Assembly (NCBI GenBank): GCA_035048495.1
Contig: JASUTR010000065.1
Coordinates: forward strand, 1 to 64,000
Reading direction: 5' to 3'
Source of the DNA: Euptelea pleiosperma
Taxonomy: Eukaryota > Streptophyta > Magnoliopsida > Ranunculales > Eupteleaceae
Length of the DNA: 64,000 nt
Part shown: positions 50,216 through 63,100 of the stretch, one piece after another
Numbering within the stretch: position 1 is the stretch's first letter
Layout of the letters: every line of letters begins with the position of its first letter
Program-made: the position numbers and the translations under genes
Notes under the pieces: model-generated
What the model was told of the DNA's origin: nothing
What the model saw: the letters and a program-made list of their open reading frames with translations, nothing else
Database searches by the model: none

Positions 50216-53200
50216 TTTCGCAACCGGACCTCGTAATTAGACTCGAATTCTTCCATTACAATTGTTTCAAAACATTTGAAGTGTTTGAACAAGATTATGA
50301 CTGTCGAAACAAGTTAGCTCCATCCGTGCGTCAACGTCTCAAATTGGACTCAGTTTGTGTGTTACATTCCGAAGCCTATAACTTGTGAATTTTTCGCAAC
50401 CGGACCTCGTAATTGGACTCAAACTCTTCCATTACTATTGTTGCAACACATTTGAAGTGTTGAAACAAGATTCGTGATAGTCAAAACAAGTTAGCTCCAT
50501 CCGTGCGTCAACGTCTCAAATTGGACTCAGTTTGTGTGTTACATTCCGAAGCCTATAACTTGTGACTTTTTCGCAACTGAACCTTGTAATTAGACTCGAA
50601 TTCTTCCATTACTATTGTTTCAACACATTTGAAGTGTTGGAACAAGATTCGGGACAGTCGAAACAAGTTTGCTCCATCCGTGCGTGAACGTCTCAAATTA
50701 GACTCAGTTTGTGTGTTACATTCCGAAGCCTATAACTTGTGGCTTTTTCGCAACCGGACCTCGTAATTAGACTCGAATTCTTCCATTACAATTGTTTCAA
50801 CACAATTGAAGTGTTGGAACAAGATTTATCACTGTCGAAACAAGTTAGCTCCATCCGTGCGTCAACGTCTCAAATTGGACTCAGTTTGTATGTTACATTC
50901 CGAAGCCTATAACTTGTGACTTTTTCGCAACCGAACCTCGTAATTAGACTCGAATTCTTCCATTACTATTGTTTCAACACATTGAATTGTTGGAACAAGA
51001 TTCGGGACAGTCGAAACAAGTTAGCTCAATCCGTGCGTGAACGTCTCAAATTGGACTCAGTTTGTGTGTTACATTCCGAAGCCTATAATTGTGACTTTTT
51101 CGCAACCGGACCTCGTAATTGGACTCAAACTCTTCCATTACTATCGTTGCAACACATTTGAAGTGTTGAAACAAGATTCGTGACAGTCAAAACAAGTTAG
51201 CTCCATCCGTGCGTCAACGTCTCAAATTGGACTCAGTTTGTGTGTTACATTCCGAAGCCTATAACTTGTGACTTTTTCACAACCGGACCTCGTAATTAGG
51301 CTCGAATTCTTCCATTACAATTGTTTCAACACAATTGAAGTGTTGGAACAAGATTTATTACTGTCGAAACAAGTTAGCTCCATCCGTGCGTCAACGTCTC
51401 AAATTGGACTCAGTTTGTATGTTACATTCCGAAGCCTATAACTTGTGACTTTTTTGCAACCGAACCTCGTAATTAGACTCGAATTCTTCCATTACTATTG
51501 TTTCAACACATTTGAAGTGTTGGAACAAGATTCGGGACAGTCGAAACAAGTTAGCTCCATCCGTTCGTGAACGTCTCAAATTAGACTCAGTTTGTTTGTT
51601 ACATTCCGAAGCCTATAACTTGTGGCTTTTTCGCAACCGGACCTCGTAATTAGACTCGAATTCTTCCATTACTATTGTTTCAACACAATTGAAGTGTTGG
51701 AACAAGATTTATCACTGTCGAAACAAGTTAGCTCCATCCGTGCGTCAACATCTCAAATTGGACTCAGTTTGTATGTTACATTCCGAAGCCTATAACTTGT
51801 GACTTTTTCGCTACCGAACCTCGTAATTAGACACGAATTCTTCCATTACTATTGTTTCAACACATTGGAATTGTTGGAACAAGATTCGGGACAGTCGAAA
51901 CAAGTTAGCTCCATCCGTGCGTGAACGTCTCAAATTGGACTCAGTTTGTGTGTTACATTCCGAAGCCTATAACTTGTGACTTTTTCGCAACCGGACCTCG
52001 TAATTGGACTCAAACTCTTCCATTACTATCGTTGCAACACATTTGAAGTGTTGAAACAAGATTCGTGACAGTCAAATCAAGTTAGCTCCATCCGTGCGTC
52101 AACGTCTCAAATTGGACTCAGTTTGTGTGTTACATTCCGAAGCCTATAACTTGTGACTTTTTCACAATCGGACCTCGTAATTAGACTCGAATTCTTCCAT
52201 TACAATTGTTTCAACACAATTGAAGTGTTGGAACAAGATTTATCACTGTCGAAACAAGTTAGCTCCATCCGTGCGTCAACGTCTCAAATTGGACTCAGTT
52301 TGTATGTTACATTCCGAAGCCTATAACTTGTGACTTTTTCGCAATCGAACCTCGTAATTAGACTCGAATTCTTCCATTACTATTGTTTCAACACATTTGA
52401 AGTGTTGGAACAAGATTTGGGACAGTCGAAACAAGTTAGCTCCATCCGTTCGTGAACGTCTCAAATTCGACTCAGTTTGTGTGTTACATTCCGAAGCCTA
52501 TAACTTGTGACTTTTTCGCAACCGGACCTCGTAATTAGACTCGAATTCTTCCATTACAATTGTTTCAAAACATTTGAAGTGTTTGAACAAGATTTATGAC
52601 TGTCGAAACAAGTTAGCTCCATCCGTGCGTCTACGTCTCAAATTGGACTCAGTTTGTGTGTTACATTCCGAAGCCTATAACTTGTGACTTTTTCGCAACC
52701 GAACCTTGTAATTAGACTCGAATTCTTCCATTACTATTGTTTCAACAGATTTGAAGTGTTGGAACAACATTCGGGACAGTCGAAACAAGTTTGCTCCATC
52801 CGTGCGTGAACGTCTCAAATTAGACTCAGTTTGTGTGTTACATTCCGAACCCTATAACTTGTGGCTTTTTCGCAACCGGACCTCGTAATTAGACTCGAAT
52901 TCTTCTATTATAATTGTTTCAACACAATTGAAGTGTTGGAACAAGATTTATCACTGTCGAAACAAGTTAGCTCCATCCGTGCGTCGACGTCTCAAATTGG
53001 ACTCAGTTTGTATGTTACATTCCGAAGCCTATAACTTGTGACTTTTTCGCAACCGAACCTCGTAATTAGACTCGAATTCTTCCATTACTATTGTTTCAAC
53101 ACATTGGAATTGTTGGAACAAGATTCCGGACAGTCGAAACAAGTTAGCTCCATCCGTGCCTGAACGTCTCAAATTGGACTCAGTTTGTGTGTCACATTCC

Positions 53201-54993
53201 GAAGCCTATAACTTGTGACTTTTTCGCAACCGGACCTCGTAATTGGACTCAAACTCTTCCATTACTATCGTTGCAACACATTTGAAGTGTTGAAACAAGA
53301 TTCGTGACAGTCAAAACAAGTTAGCTCCATCCGTGCGTCAACGTCTCAAATTGGACTCAGTTTGTGTGTTACATTCCGAAGCCTATAACTTGTGACTTTT
53401 TCACAACCGGACCTCGTAATTAGACTCAATTCTTCCATTACAATTGTTTCAACACAATTGAAGTGTTGGAACAAGATTTATCACTGTCGAAACAAGTTAG
53501 CTCCATCCGTGCGTCAACGTCTCAAATTGGACTCAGTTTGTATGTTACATTCCGAAGCCTATAACTTGTGACTTTTTCGCAACCGAACCTCGTAATTAGA
53601 CTCGAATTCTTCCATTACTATTGTTTCAACACATTTGAAGTGTTGGAACAAGATTCGGGACAGTCGAAACAAGTTAGCTCCATCCGTGCGTGAACGTGTC
53701 AAATTGGACTCAGTTTGTGTGTTACATTCCGAAGCCTATAACTTGTGACTTTTTCACAACCGGACCTCGTAATTAGACTCGAATTCTTCCATTACAATTG
53801 TTTCAAAACATTTGAAGTGTTTGAACAAGATTTATGACTGTCGAAACAAGTTAGCTCCATCCGTGCGTCAACGTCTCAAATTGGACTCAGTTTGTATGTT
53901 ACATTCCGAAGCCTATAACTTGTGACTTTTTCGCAACCGAACCTCGTAATTAGACTCGAATTCTTCCATTACTATTGTTTCAACACATTGGAATTGTTGG
54001 AACAAGATTCGGGACAGTCGAAACAAGTTAGCTCCATCCGTGCCTGAACGTCTCAAATTGGACTCAGTTTGTGTGTCACATTCCGAAGCCTATAACTTGT
54101 GACTTTTTCGCAACCGGACCTCGTAATTGGACTCAAACTCTTCCATTACTATCGTTGCAACACATTTGAAGTGTTGAAACAAGATTCGTGACAGTCAAAA
54201 CAAGTGAGCTCCATCCGTGCGTCAACGTCTCAAATTGGACTCAGTTTGTGTGTTACATTCCGAAGCCTATAACTTGTGACTTTTTCACAACCGGACCTCG
54301 TAATTAGACTCGAATTCTTCCATTACAATTGTTTCAACACAATTGAAGTGTTGGAACAAGATTTATCACTGTCGAAACAAGTTAGCTCCATCCGTGCGTC
54401 AACGTCTCAAATTGGACTCAGTTTGTATGTTACATTCCGAAGCCTATAACTTGTGACTTTTTCGCAACCGAACCTCGTAATTAGACTCGAATTCTTCCGT
54501 TACTATTGTTTCAACACATTTGAAGTGTTGGAACAAGATTCGGGACAGTCGAAACAAGTTAGCTCCATCCGTTCGTGAACGTCTCAAATTGGACTCAGTT
54601 TGTGTGTTACATTCCGAAGCCTATAACTTGTGACTTTTTCGCAACCGGACCTCGTAATTGGACTCAAACTCTTCCATTACTATTGTTGCAACACATTTGA
54701 AGTGTTGAAACAAGATTCGTGATAGTCAAAACAAGTTAGCTCCATCCGTGCGTCAACGTCTCAAATTGGACTCAGTTTGTGTGTTACATTCCGAAGCCTA
54801 TAACTTGTGACTTTTTCGCAACCGGAGCTCGTAATTAGACTCGAAACTCTTCCATTACTATTGTTTCAACACATTTGAAGTGTTGGAACAAGATTCGGGA
54901 TAGTCGAAACAAGTTAGCTCCATCCGTGCGTCAACGTCTCAAATTGGACTCAGTTTGTGTGTTACATTCCGAAGCCTATAACTTGTGGCTTTT
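50216..54993 (+). repeat. Mosaic block related to 44.5-50 kb
   Basis: Order: E F G B C D B A B C D B A E G B C D B A E C D B A F H. It matches 44.55-46.42 kb at offset 5,661, then 48.36-49.35 kb at 3,714 (CAATCGGACC at 48451 and 52165; GTCGACGTCTC near 49270 and 52984), then from about 53.08 kb it matches 47.24 kb onward at about 5,838 (GATTCCGGACAG at 47284 and 53122). The H at 54817 is a hybrid with AGACTCGAAACTC. Confidence 0.83.
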
Positions 54994-57900
54994 TCGCAAC
55001 CGGACCTCGTAATTAGACTCGAATTCTTCCATTACAATTGTTTCAACACAATTGAAGTGTTGGAACAAGATTTATCACTGTCGAAACAAGTTAGCTCCAT
55101 CCGTGCGTCAACGTCTCAAATTGGACTCAGTTTGTATGTTACATTCCGAAGCCTATAACTTGTGACTTTTTCGCAACCGAACCTCGTAATTAGGCTCGAA
55201 TTCTTCCATTACTATTGTTTCAACACATTGGAATTGTTGGAACAAGATTCGGGACAGTCGAAACAAGTTAGCTCCATCCGTGCGTGAAAGTCTCAAATTG
55301 GACTCAGTTTGTGTGTTACATTCCGAAGCCTATAACTTGTGACTTTTTCGCAACCGGACCTCGTAATTGGACTCAAACTCTTCCATTACTATCGTTGCAA
55401 CACATTTGAAGTGTTGAAACAAGATTCGTGACAGTCAAAACAAGCTAGCTCCATCCGTGCGTCAACGTCTCAAATTGGACTCAGTTTGTGTGTTACATTC
55501 CGAAGCCTATAACTTGTGACTTTTTCACAACCGGACCTCGTAATTAGACTCGAATTCTTCCATTACAATTGTTTCAACACAATTGAAGTGTTGGAACAAG
55601 ATTTATCACTGTCGAAACAAGTTAGCTCCATCCGTGCGTCAACGTCTCAAATTGGACTCAGTTTGTATGTTACATTCCGAAGCCTATAACTTGTGACTTT
55701 TTCGCAACCGAACCTCGTAATTAGACTCGAATTCTTCCATTACTATTGTTTCAACACATTTGAAGTGTTGGAACAAGATTCGGGACAGTCGAAACAAGTT
55801 AGCTCCATCCGTTCGTGAACGTCTCAAATTGGACTCAGTTTGTGTGTTACATTCCGAAGCCTATAACTTGTGACTTTTTCGCAACCGGACCTCGTAATTA
55901 GACTCGAATTCTTCCATTACAATTGTTTCAAAACATTTGAAGTGTTTGAACAAGATTTATGACTGTCGAAACAAGTTAGCTCCATCCGTGCGTCAACGTC
56001 TCAAATTGGACTCAGTTTGTGTGTTACATTCCGAAGCCTATAACTTGTGAATTTTTCGCAACCGGACCTCGTAATTGGACTCAAACTCTTCCATTACTAT
56101 TGTTGCAACACATTTGAAGTGTTGAAACAAGATTCGTGATAGTCAAAACAAGTTAGCTCCATCCGTGCGTCAACGTCTCAAATTGGACTCAGTTTGTGTG
56201 TTACATTCCGAAGCCTATAACTTGTGACTTTTTCGCAACGGACCTCGTAATTGACTCAAACTCTTCCATTATTATTGTTTCAACACATTTGAAGTATTGG
56301 AACAAGATTCGGGATAGGCGAAACAAGTTAGCTCCATCCGTGCGTCAACGTCTCAAATTGGACTCAGTTTGTGTGTTACATTCCGAAGCCTATAACTTGT
56401 GGCTTTTTCGCAACCGGACCTCGTAATTAGACTCGAATTCTTCCATTACAATTGTTTCAACACAATTGAAGTGTTGGAACAAGATTTATCACTGTCGAAA
56501 CAAGTTAGCTCCATCCGTGCGTCAACGTCTCAAATTGGACTCAGTTTGTATGTTACATTCCGAAGCCTATAACTTGTGACTTTTTCGCAACCGAACCTCG
56601 TAATTAGACTCGAATTCTTCCATTACTATTGTTTCAACACATTGGAATTGTTGGAACAAGATTCGGGACAGTCGAAACAAGTTAGCTCCATCCGTGCGTG
56701 AACGTCTCAAATTGGACTCAGTTTGTGTGTTACATTCCGAAGCCTATAACTTGTGACTTTTTCGCAACCGGACCTCGTAATTGGACTCAAACTCTTCCAT
56801 TACTATCGTTGCAACACATTTGAAGTGTTGAAACAAGATTCGTGACAGTCAAAACAAGCTAGCTCCATCCGTGCGTCAACGTCTCAAATTGGACTCAGTT
56901 TGTGTGTTACATTCCGAAGCCTATAACTTGTGACTTTTTCACAACCGGACCTCGTAATTAGACTCGAATTCTTCCATTACAATTGTTTCAACACAATTGA
57001 AGTGTTGGAACAAGATTTATCACTGTCGAAACAAGTTAGCTCCATCCGTGCGTCAACGTCTCAAATTGGACTCAGTTTGTATGTTACATTCCGAAGCCTA
57101 TAACTTGTGACTTTTTCGCAACCGAACCTCGTAATTAGACTCGAATTCTTCCATTACTATTGTTTCAACACATTTGAAGTGTTGGAACAAGATTCGGGAC
57201 AGTCGAAACAAGTTAGCTCCATCCGTTCGTGAACGTCTCAAATTGGACTCAGTTTGTGTGTTACATTCCGAAGCCTATAACTTGTGACTTTTTCGCAACC
57301 GGACCTCGTAATTAGACTCGAATTCTTCCATTACAATTGTTTCAAAACATTTGAAGTGTTTGAACAAGATTTATGACTGTCGAAACAAGTTAGCTCCATC
57401 CGTGCGTCAACGTCTCAAATTGGACTCAGTTTGTGTGTTACATTCCGAAGCCTATAACTTGTGAATTTTTCGCAACCGGACCTCGTAATTGGACTCAAAC
57501 TCTTCCATTACTATTGTTGCAACACATTTGAAGTGTTGAAACAAGATTCGTGATAGTCAAAACAAGTTAGCTCCATCCGTGCGTCAACGTCTCAAATTGG
57601 ACTCAGTTTGTGTGTTACATTCCGAAGCCTATAACTTGTGACTTTTTCGCAATCGACTTCGTAATTAGACTCAAACTCTTCCATTACTATTGTTTCAACA
57701 CATTTGAAGTATTGGAACAAGATTCGGGATAGGCGAAACAAGTTAGCTCCATCCGTGCGTCAACGTCTCAAATTGGACTCAGTTTGTGTGTTACATTCCG
57801 AAGCCTATAACTTGTGGCTTTTTCGCAACCGGACCTCGTAATTAGACTCGAATTCTTCCATTACAATTGTTTCAACACAATTGAAGTGTTGGAACAAGAT

Positions 57901-59238
57901 TTATCACTGTCGAAACAAGTTAGCTCCATCCGTGCGTCAACGTCTCAAATTGGACTCAGTTTGTATGTTACATTCCGAAGCCTATAACTTGTGACTTTTT
58001 CGCAACCGAACCTCGTAATTAGGCTCGAATTCTTCCATTACTATTGTTTCAACACATTTGAATTGTTGGAACAAGATTCGGGACAGTCGAAACAAGTTAG
58101 CTCCATCCGTGCGTGAAAGTCTCAAATTGGACTCAGTTTGTGTGTTGCATTCCGAAGCCTATAACTTGTGACTTTTTCGCAACCGGACCTCGTAATTGGA
58201 CTCAAACTCTTCCATTACTATCGTTGCAACACATTTGAAGTGTTGAAACAAGATTCGTGACAGTCAAAACAAGCTAGCTCCATCCGTGCGTCAACGTCTC
58301 AAATTGGACTCAGTTTGTGTGTTACATTCCGAAGCCTATAACTTGTGACTTTTTCACAACCGGACCTCGTAATTAGACTCGAATTCTTCCATTACAATTG
58401 TTTCAACACAATTGAAGTGTTGGAACAAGATTTATCACTGTCGAAACAAGTTAGCTCCATCCGTGCGTCAACGTCTCAAATTGGACTCAGTTTGTATGTT
58501 ACATTCCGAAGCCTATAACTTGTGACTTTTTCGCAACCGAACCTCGTAATTAGACTCGAATTCTTCCATTACTATTGTTTCAACACATTTGAAGTGTTGG
58601 AACAAGATTCGGGACAGTCGAAACAAGTTAGCTCCATCCGTTCGTGAACGTCTCAAATTGGACTCAGTTTGTGTGTTACATTCCGAAGCCTATAACTTGT
58701 GACTTTTTCGCAACCGGACCTCGTAATTAGACTCGAATTCTTCCATTACAATTGTTTCAAAACATTTGAAGTGTTTGAACAAGATTTATGACTGTCGAAA
58801 CAAGTTAGCTCCATCCGTGCGTCAACGTCTCAAATTGGACTCAGTTTGTGTGTTACATTCCGAAGCCTATAACTTGTGAATTTTTCGCAACCGGACCTCG
58901 TAATTGGACTCAAACTCTTCCATTACTATTGTTGCAACACATTTGAAGTGTTGAAACAAGATTCGTGATAGTCAAAACAAGTTAGCTCCATCCGTGCGTC
59001 AACGTCTCAAATTGGACTCAGTTTGTGTGTTACATTCCGAAGCCTATAACTTGTGACTTTTTCGCAATCGGACTTCGTTATTGAACTCAAACTCTTCCAT
59101 TATTATTGTTTCAACACATTTGAAGTATTGGAACAAGATTCGGGATAGGCGAAACAAGTTAGCTCCATCCGTGCGTCAACGTCTCAAATTGGATTCAGTT
59201 TGTGTGTTACATTCGAAGCCTATAACTTGTGACTTTTT
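54994..59238 (+). repeat. 8-mer higher-order repeat, three tandem copies (about 1,414 bp each)
   Basis: Order in each copy: B C D B A E F H. Copies are about 54994-56407, 56408-57822 and 57823-59238; the ACTTGTGGC end of the preceding monomer sits at 54981, 56395 and 57810 (offsets 1,414 and 1,415; 8 x 177 = 1,416). The third copy's H ends in GTGAC and the array then passes to F' H' G. The H monomers differ most among copies, each with its own small deletions at its start (GCAACGGACC, GCAATCGACTTCG, GCAATCGGACTTCGTTATT). Confidence 0.93.
56057..56233 (+). repeat. Class F monomer (representative)
   Basis: Class F is marked by AATTGGACTCAAACTC, TATTGTTGCAACAC, GTGTTGAAAC and TTCGTGATAGTCAAAAC. 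The end of the preceding E is often GTGAATTTTT. F is close to D (TATCGTTGC, GTGACAG). A TTTAAAG sub-variant occurs at 703, 14669, 17675 and 18913. Confidence 0.9.
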
Positions 59239-59415
59239 CGCAACCGGACCTCGTAATTGGACTCAAACTCTTCCATTACTATTGTTGCAACACATTTGAA
59301 GTGTTGAAACAAGATTCGTGACAGTCAAAACAAGTTAGCTCCATCCGTGCGTCAACGTCCCAAATTGGACTCAGTTTGTGTGTTACATTCCGAAGCCTAT
59401 AACTTGTGACTTTTT
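59239..59415 (+). repeat. Class F' monomer (representative)
   Basis: F' combines the F-type TATTGTTGCAACAC with the D-type GTGACAGTCAAAAC, so it is either an F/D intermediate or a recombinant. It is typically followed by H'. Other copies are near 10952, 12014, 33058, 33766, 35712, 39418, 40126, 42073, 61184 and 63128; those at 12014, 33766, 35712, 40126 and 42073 have a B/A-type 5' part (AGACTCGAATTC). Confidence 0.8.
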
Positions 59416-59592
59416 CGGAACCGGACCTCGTAATTGGACTCAAACTCTTCCATTATTATTGTTTCAACACATTTGAAGTATTGGAACAAGTTTCGGGATA
59501 GGCGAAACAAGTTAGCTCCATCCGTGCGTCAACGTCTCAAATTGGACTCAGTTTGTGTGTTACATTCCGAAGCCTATAACTTGTGACTTTTT
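59416..59592 (+). repeat. Class H' monomer (representative)
   Basis: H' shares TTATTATTG, AGTATT and GGGATAGGCG with H but starts CGGAACCGG, has AATTGGACTC, and GTTTCGGGATAG instead of GATTCGGGATAG. Copies lie near 11129, 12191, 17852, 19090, 20151, 33942, 35889, 40303 and 42250. It is followed by G in the 11-mer family. Confidence 0.85.
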
Positions 59593-60122
59593 CGCAACCG
59601 AACCTTGTAATTAGACTTGAATTCTTCTATTACTATTGTTTCAACACATTTGAAGTGTTGGAACAAGATTCGGGACAGTCGAAACAAGTTTGCTCCATCC
59701 GTGCGTGAACGTCTCAAATTAGACTCAGTTTGTGTGTTACATTCCGAAGCCTATAACTTGTGGCTTTTTCGCAACCGGACCTCGTAATTAGACTCGAATT
59801 CTTCCATTACAATTGTTTCAACACAATTGAAGTGTTGGAACAAGATTTATCACTGTCGAAACAAGTTAGCTCCATCCGTGCGTCAACGTCTCAAATTGGA
59901 CTCAGTTTGTATGTTACATTCCGAAGCCTATACCTTGTGACTTTTTCGCAACCGAACCTCGTAATTAGGCTCGAATTCTTCCATTACTATTGTTTCAACA
60001 CATTGGAATTGTTGGAACAAGATTCGGGACAGTCGAAACAAGTTAGCTCCATCCGTGCGTGAAAGTCTCAAATTGGACTCAGTTTGTGTGTTACATTCCG
60101 AAGCCTATAACTTGTGACTTTT

Positions 60123-63100
60123 TCGCAACCGGACCTCGTAATTGGACTCAAACTCTTCCATTACTATCGTTGCAACACATTTGAAGTGTTGAAACAAGAT
60201 TCGTGACAGTTAAAACAAGCTAGCTCCATCCGTGCGTCAACGACTCAAATTGGACTCAGTTTGTGTGTTACATTCCGAATCCTATAACTTGTGACTTTTT
60301 CACAACCGGACCTCGTAATTAGACTCGAATTCTTCCATTACAATTGTTTCAACACAATTGAAGTGTTGAAACAAGATTTATCACTGTCGAAACAAGTTAG
60401 CTCCATCCGTGCGTCAACGTCTCAAATTGGACTCAGTTTGTATGTTACATTCCGAAGCCTATAACTTGTGACTTTTTTGCAACCGAACCTCGTAATTAGA
60501 CTCGAATTCTTCCATTACTATTGTTTCAACACATTTGAAGTGTTGGAACAAGATTCGGGACAGTCGAAACAAGTTAGCTCCATCCGTTCCTGAACGTCTC
60601 AAATTGGACTCAGTTTGTGTGTTACATTCCGAAGCCTATAACTTGTGACTTTTCCGCAACCGGACCTCGTAATTAGACTCGAATTCTTCCATTACAATTG
60701 TTTCAAAACATTTGAAGTGTTTGAACAAGATTTATGACTGTCGAAACAAGTTAGCTCCATCCGTGCGTCAACGTCTCAAATTGGACTCAGTTTGTGTGTT
60801 ACATTCCGAAGCCTATAACTTGTGAATTTTTCGCAACCGGACCTCGTAATTGGACTCAAACTCGTCCATTACTATTGTTGCAACACATTTGAAGTGTTGA
60901 AACAAGATTCGTGATAGTCATAACAAGTTAGCTCCATCTGTGCATCAACGTCTCAAATTGGACTCAGTTTGTGTGTTACATTCCGAAGCCTATAACTTGT
61001 GACTTTTTCGCAATCGGACCTCGTAATTGAACTCAAACTCTTCCATTATTATTGTTTCAACACATTTAAAGTATTGGAACAAGATTCGGGATAGGCGAAA
61101 CAAGTTAGCTCCATCCGTGCGTCAACGTCTCAAATTGGATTCAGTTTGTGTGTTACATTCCGAAGCCTATAACTTGTGACTTTTTCGCAACCGGACCTCG
61201 TAATTGGACTCAAATTCTTCCATTACTATTGTTGCAACACATTTGAAGTGTTGAAACAAGATTCGTGACAGTCAAAACAAGTTAGCTCCATCCGTGTGTC
61301 AACGTCTCAAATTGGACTCAGTTTGTGTGTTACATTCCGAAGCCTATAACTTGTGACTTTTTCGGAACCGGACCTCGTAATTGGACTCAAACTCTTCCAT
61401 TATTATTGTTTCAACACATTTGAAGTATTGGAACAAGATTCGGGACAGTCGAAACAAGTTAGCTCCATCCGTTCGTGAACGTCTCAAATTGGACTCAATT
61501 TGTGTGTTACATTCCGAAGCCTATAACTTGTGACTTTTTCGCAACCGGACCTCGTAATTAGACAAAATTCTTCCATTACAATTGTTTCAAAACATTTGAA
61601 GTGTTTGAACAAGATTTATGACTGTCGAAACAAGTTAGCTCCATCCGTGCGTCAATGTCTCAAATTGGACTCAGTTTGTGTGTCACATTCCGAAGCCTAT
61701 AACTTGTGAATTTTTCGCAACCGGACCTCGTAATTGGACTCAAACTCTTCCATTACTATTGTTGCAACACATTTGAAGTGTTGAAACAAGATTCGTGATA
61801 GTCAAAAAAGTTAGCTCCATCTGTGCGTCAACGTCTCAAATTGGACTCAGTTTGTGTGTTACATTCCGAAGCCTATAACTTGTGACTTTTTCGCAATCGG
61901 ACCTCGTAATTGAACTCAAACTCTTCCATTATTATTGTTTCAACACATTTGAAGTATTGGAACAAGATTCGGGATAGGCGAAACAAGTTAGCTCCATCCG
62001 TGCGTCAACGTCTCAAATTGGATTCAGTTTGTGTGTTACATTCCGAAGCCTATAACTTGTGACTTTTTCGCAACCGGACCTCGTAATTGGACTCAAACTC
62101 TTCCATTACTATCGTTGCAACACATTTGAAGTGTTGAAACAAGATTCGTGACAGTTAAAACAAGCTAGCTCCATCCGTGCGTCAACGACTCAAATTGGAC
62201 TCAGTTTGTGTGTTACATTCCGAATCCTATAACTTGTGACTTTTTCACAACCGGACCTCGTAATTAGACTCGAATTCTTCCATTACAATTGTTTCAACAC
62301 AATTGAAGTGTTGAAACAAGATTTATCACTGTCGAAACAAGTTAGCTCCATCCGTGCGTCAACGTCTCAAATTGGACTCAGTTTGTATGTTACATTCCGA
62401 AGCCTATAACTTGTGACTTTTTTGCAACCGAACCTCGTAATTAGACTCGAATTCTTCCATTACTATTGTTTCAACACATTTGAAGTGTTGGAACAAGATT
62501 CGGGACAGTCGAAACAAGTTAGCTCCATCCGTTCCTGAACGTCTCAAATTGGACTCAGTTTGTGTGTTACATTCCGAAGCCTATAACTTGTGACTTTTCC
62601 GCAACCGGACCTCGTAATTAGACTCGAATTCTTCCATTACAATTGTTTCAAAACATTTGAAGTGTTTGAACAAGATTTATGACTGTCGAAACAAGTTAGC
62701 TCCATCCGTGCGTCAACGTCTCAAATTGGACTCAGTTTGTGTGTTACATTCCGAAGCCTATAACTTGTGAATTTTTCGCAACCGGACCTCGTAATTGGAC
62801 TCAAACTCGTCCATTACTATTGTTGCAACACATTTGAAGTGTTGAAACAAGATTCGTGATAGTCATAACAAGTTAGCTCCATCTGTGCATCAACGTCTCA
62901 AATTGGACTCAGTTTGTGTGTTACATTCCGAAGCCTATAACTTGTGACTTTTTCGCAATCGGACCTCGTAATTGAACTCAAACTCTTCCATTATTATTGT
63001 TCAACACATTTAAAGTATTGGAACAAGATTCGGGATAGGCGAAACAAGTTAGCTCCATCCGTGCGTCAACGTCTCAAATTGGATTCAGTTGTGTGTTACA

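Larger units (their letters stand above)
59239..60122 (+). repeat. Linker monomers F' H' G B C
   Basis: Five monomers join the 8-mer array to the last 11-mer array. F' H' G B C is the same order as in the 33-43 kb 11-mer, and the G here has the same TTCTATTAC variant, so this is probably a fragment of that unit. The C has AATTAGGCTCG and GTGAAAGTCTC but keeps CAAGTTAGC. Confidence 0.8.
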
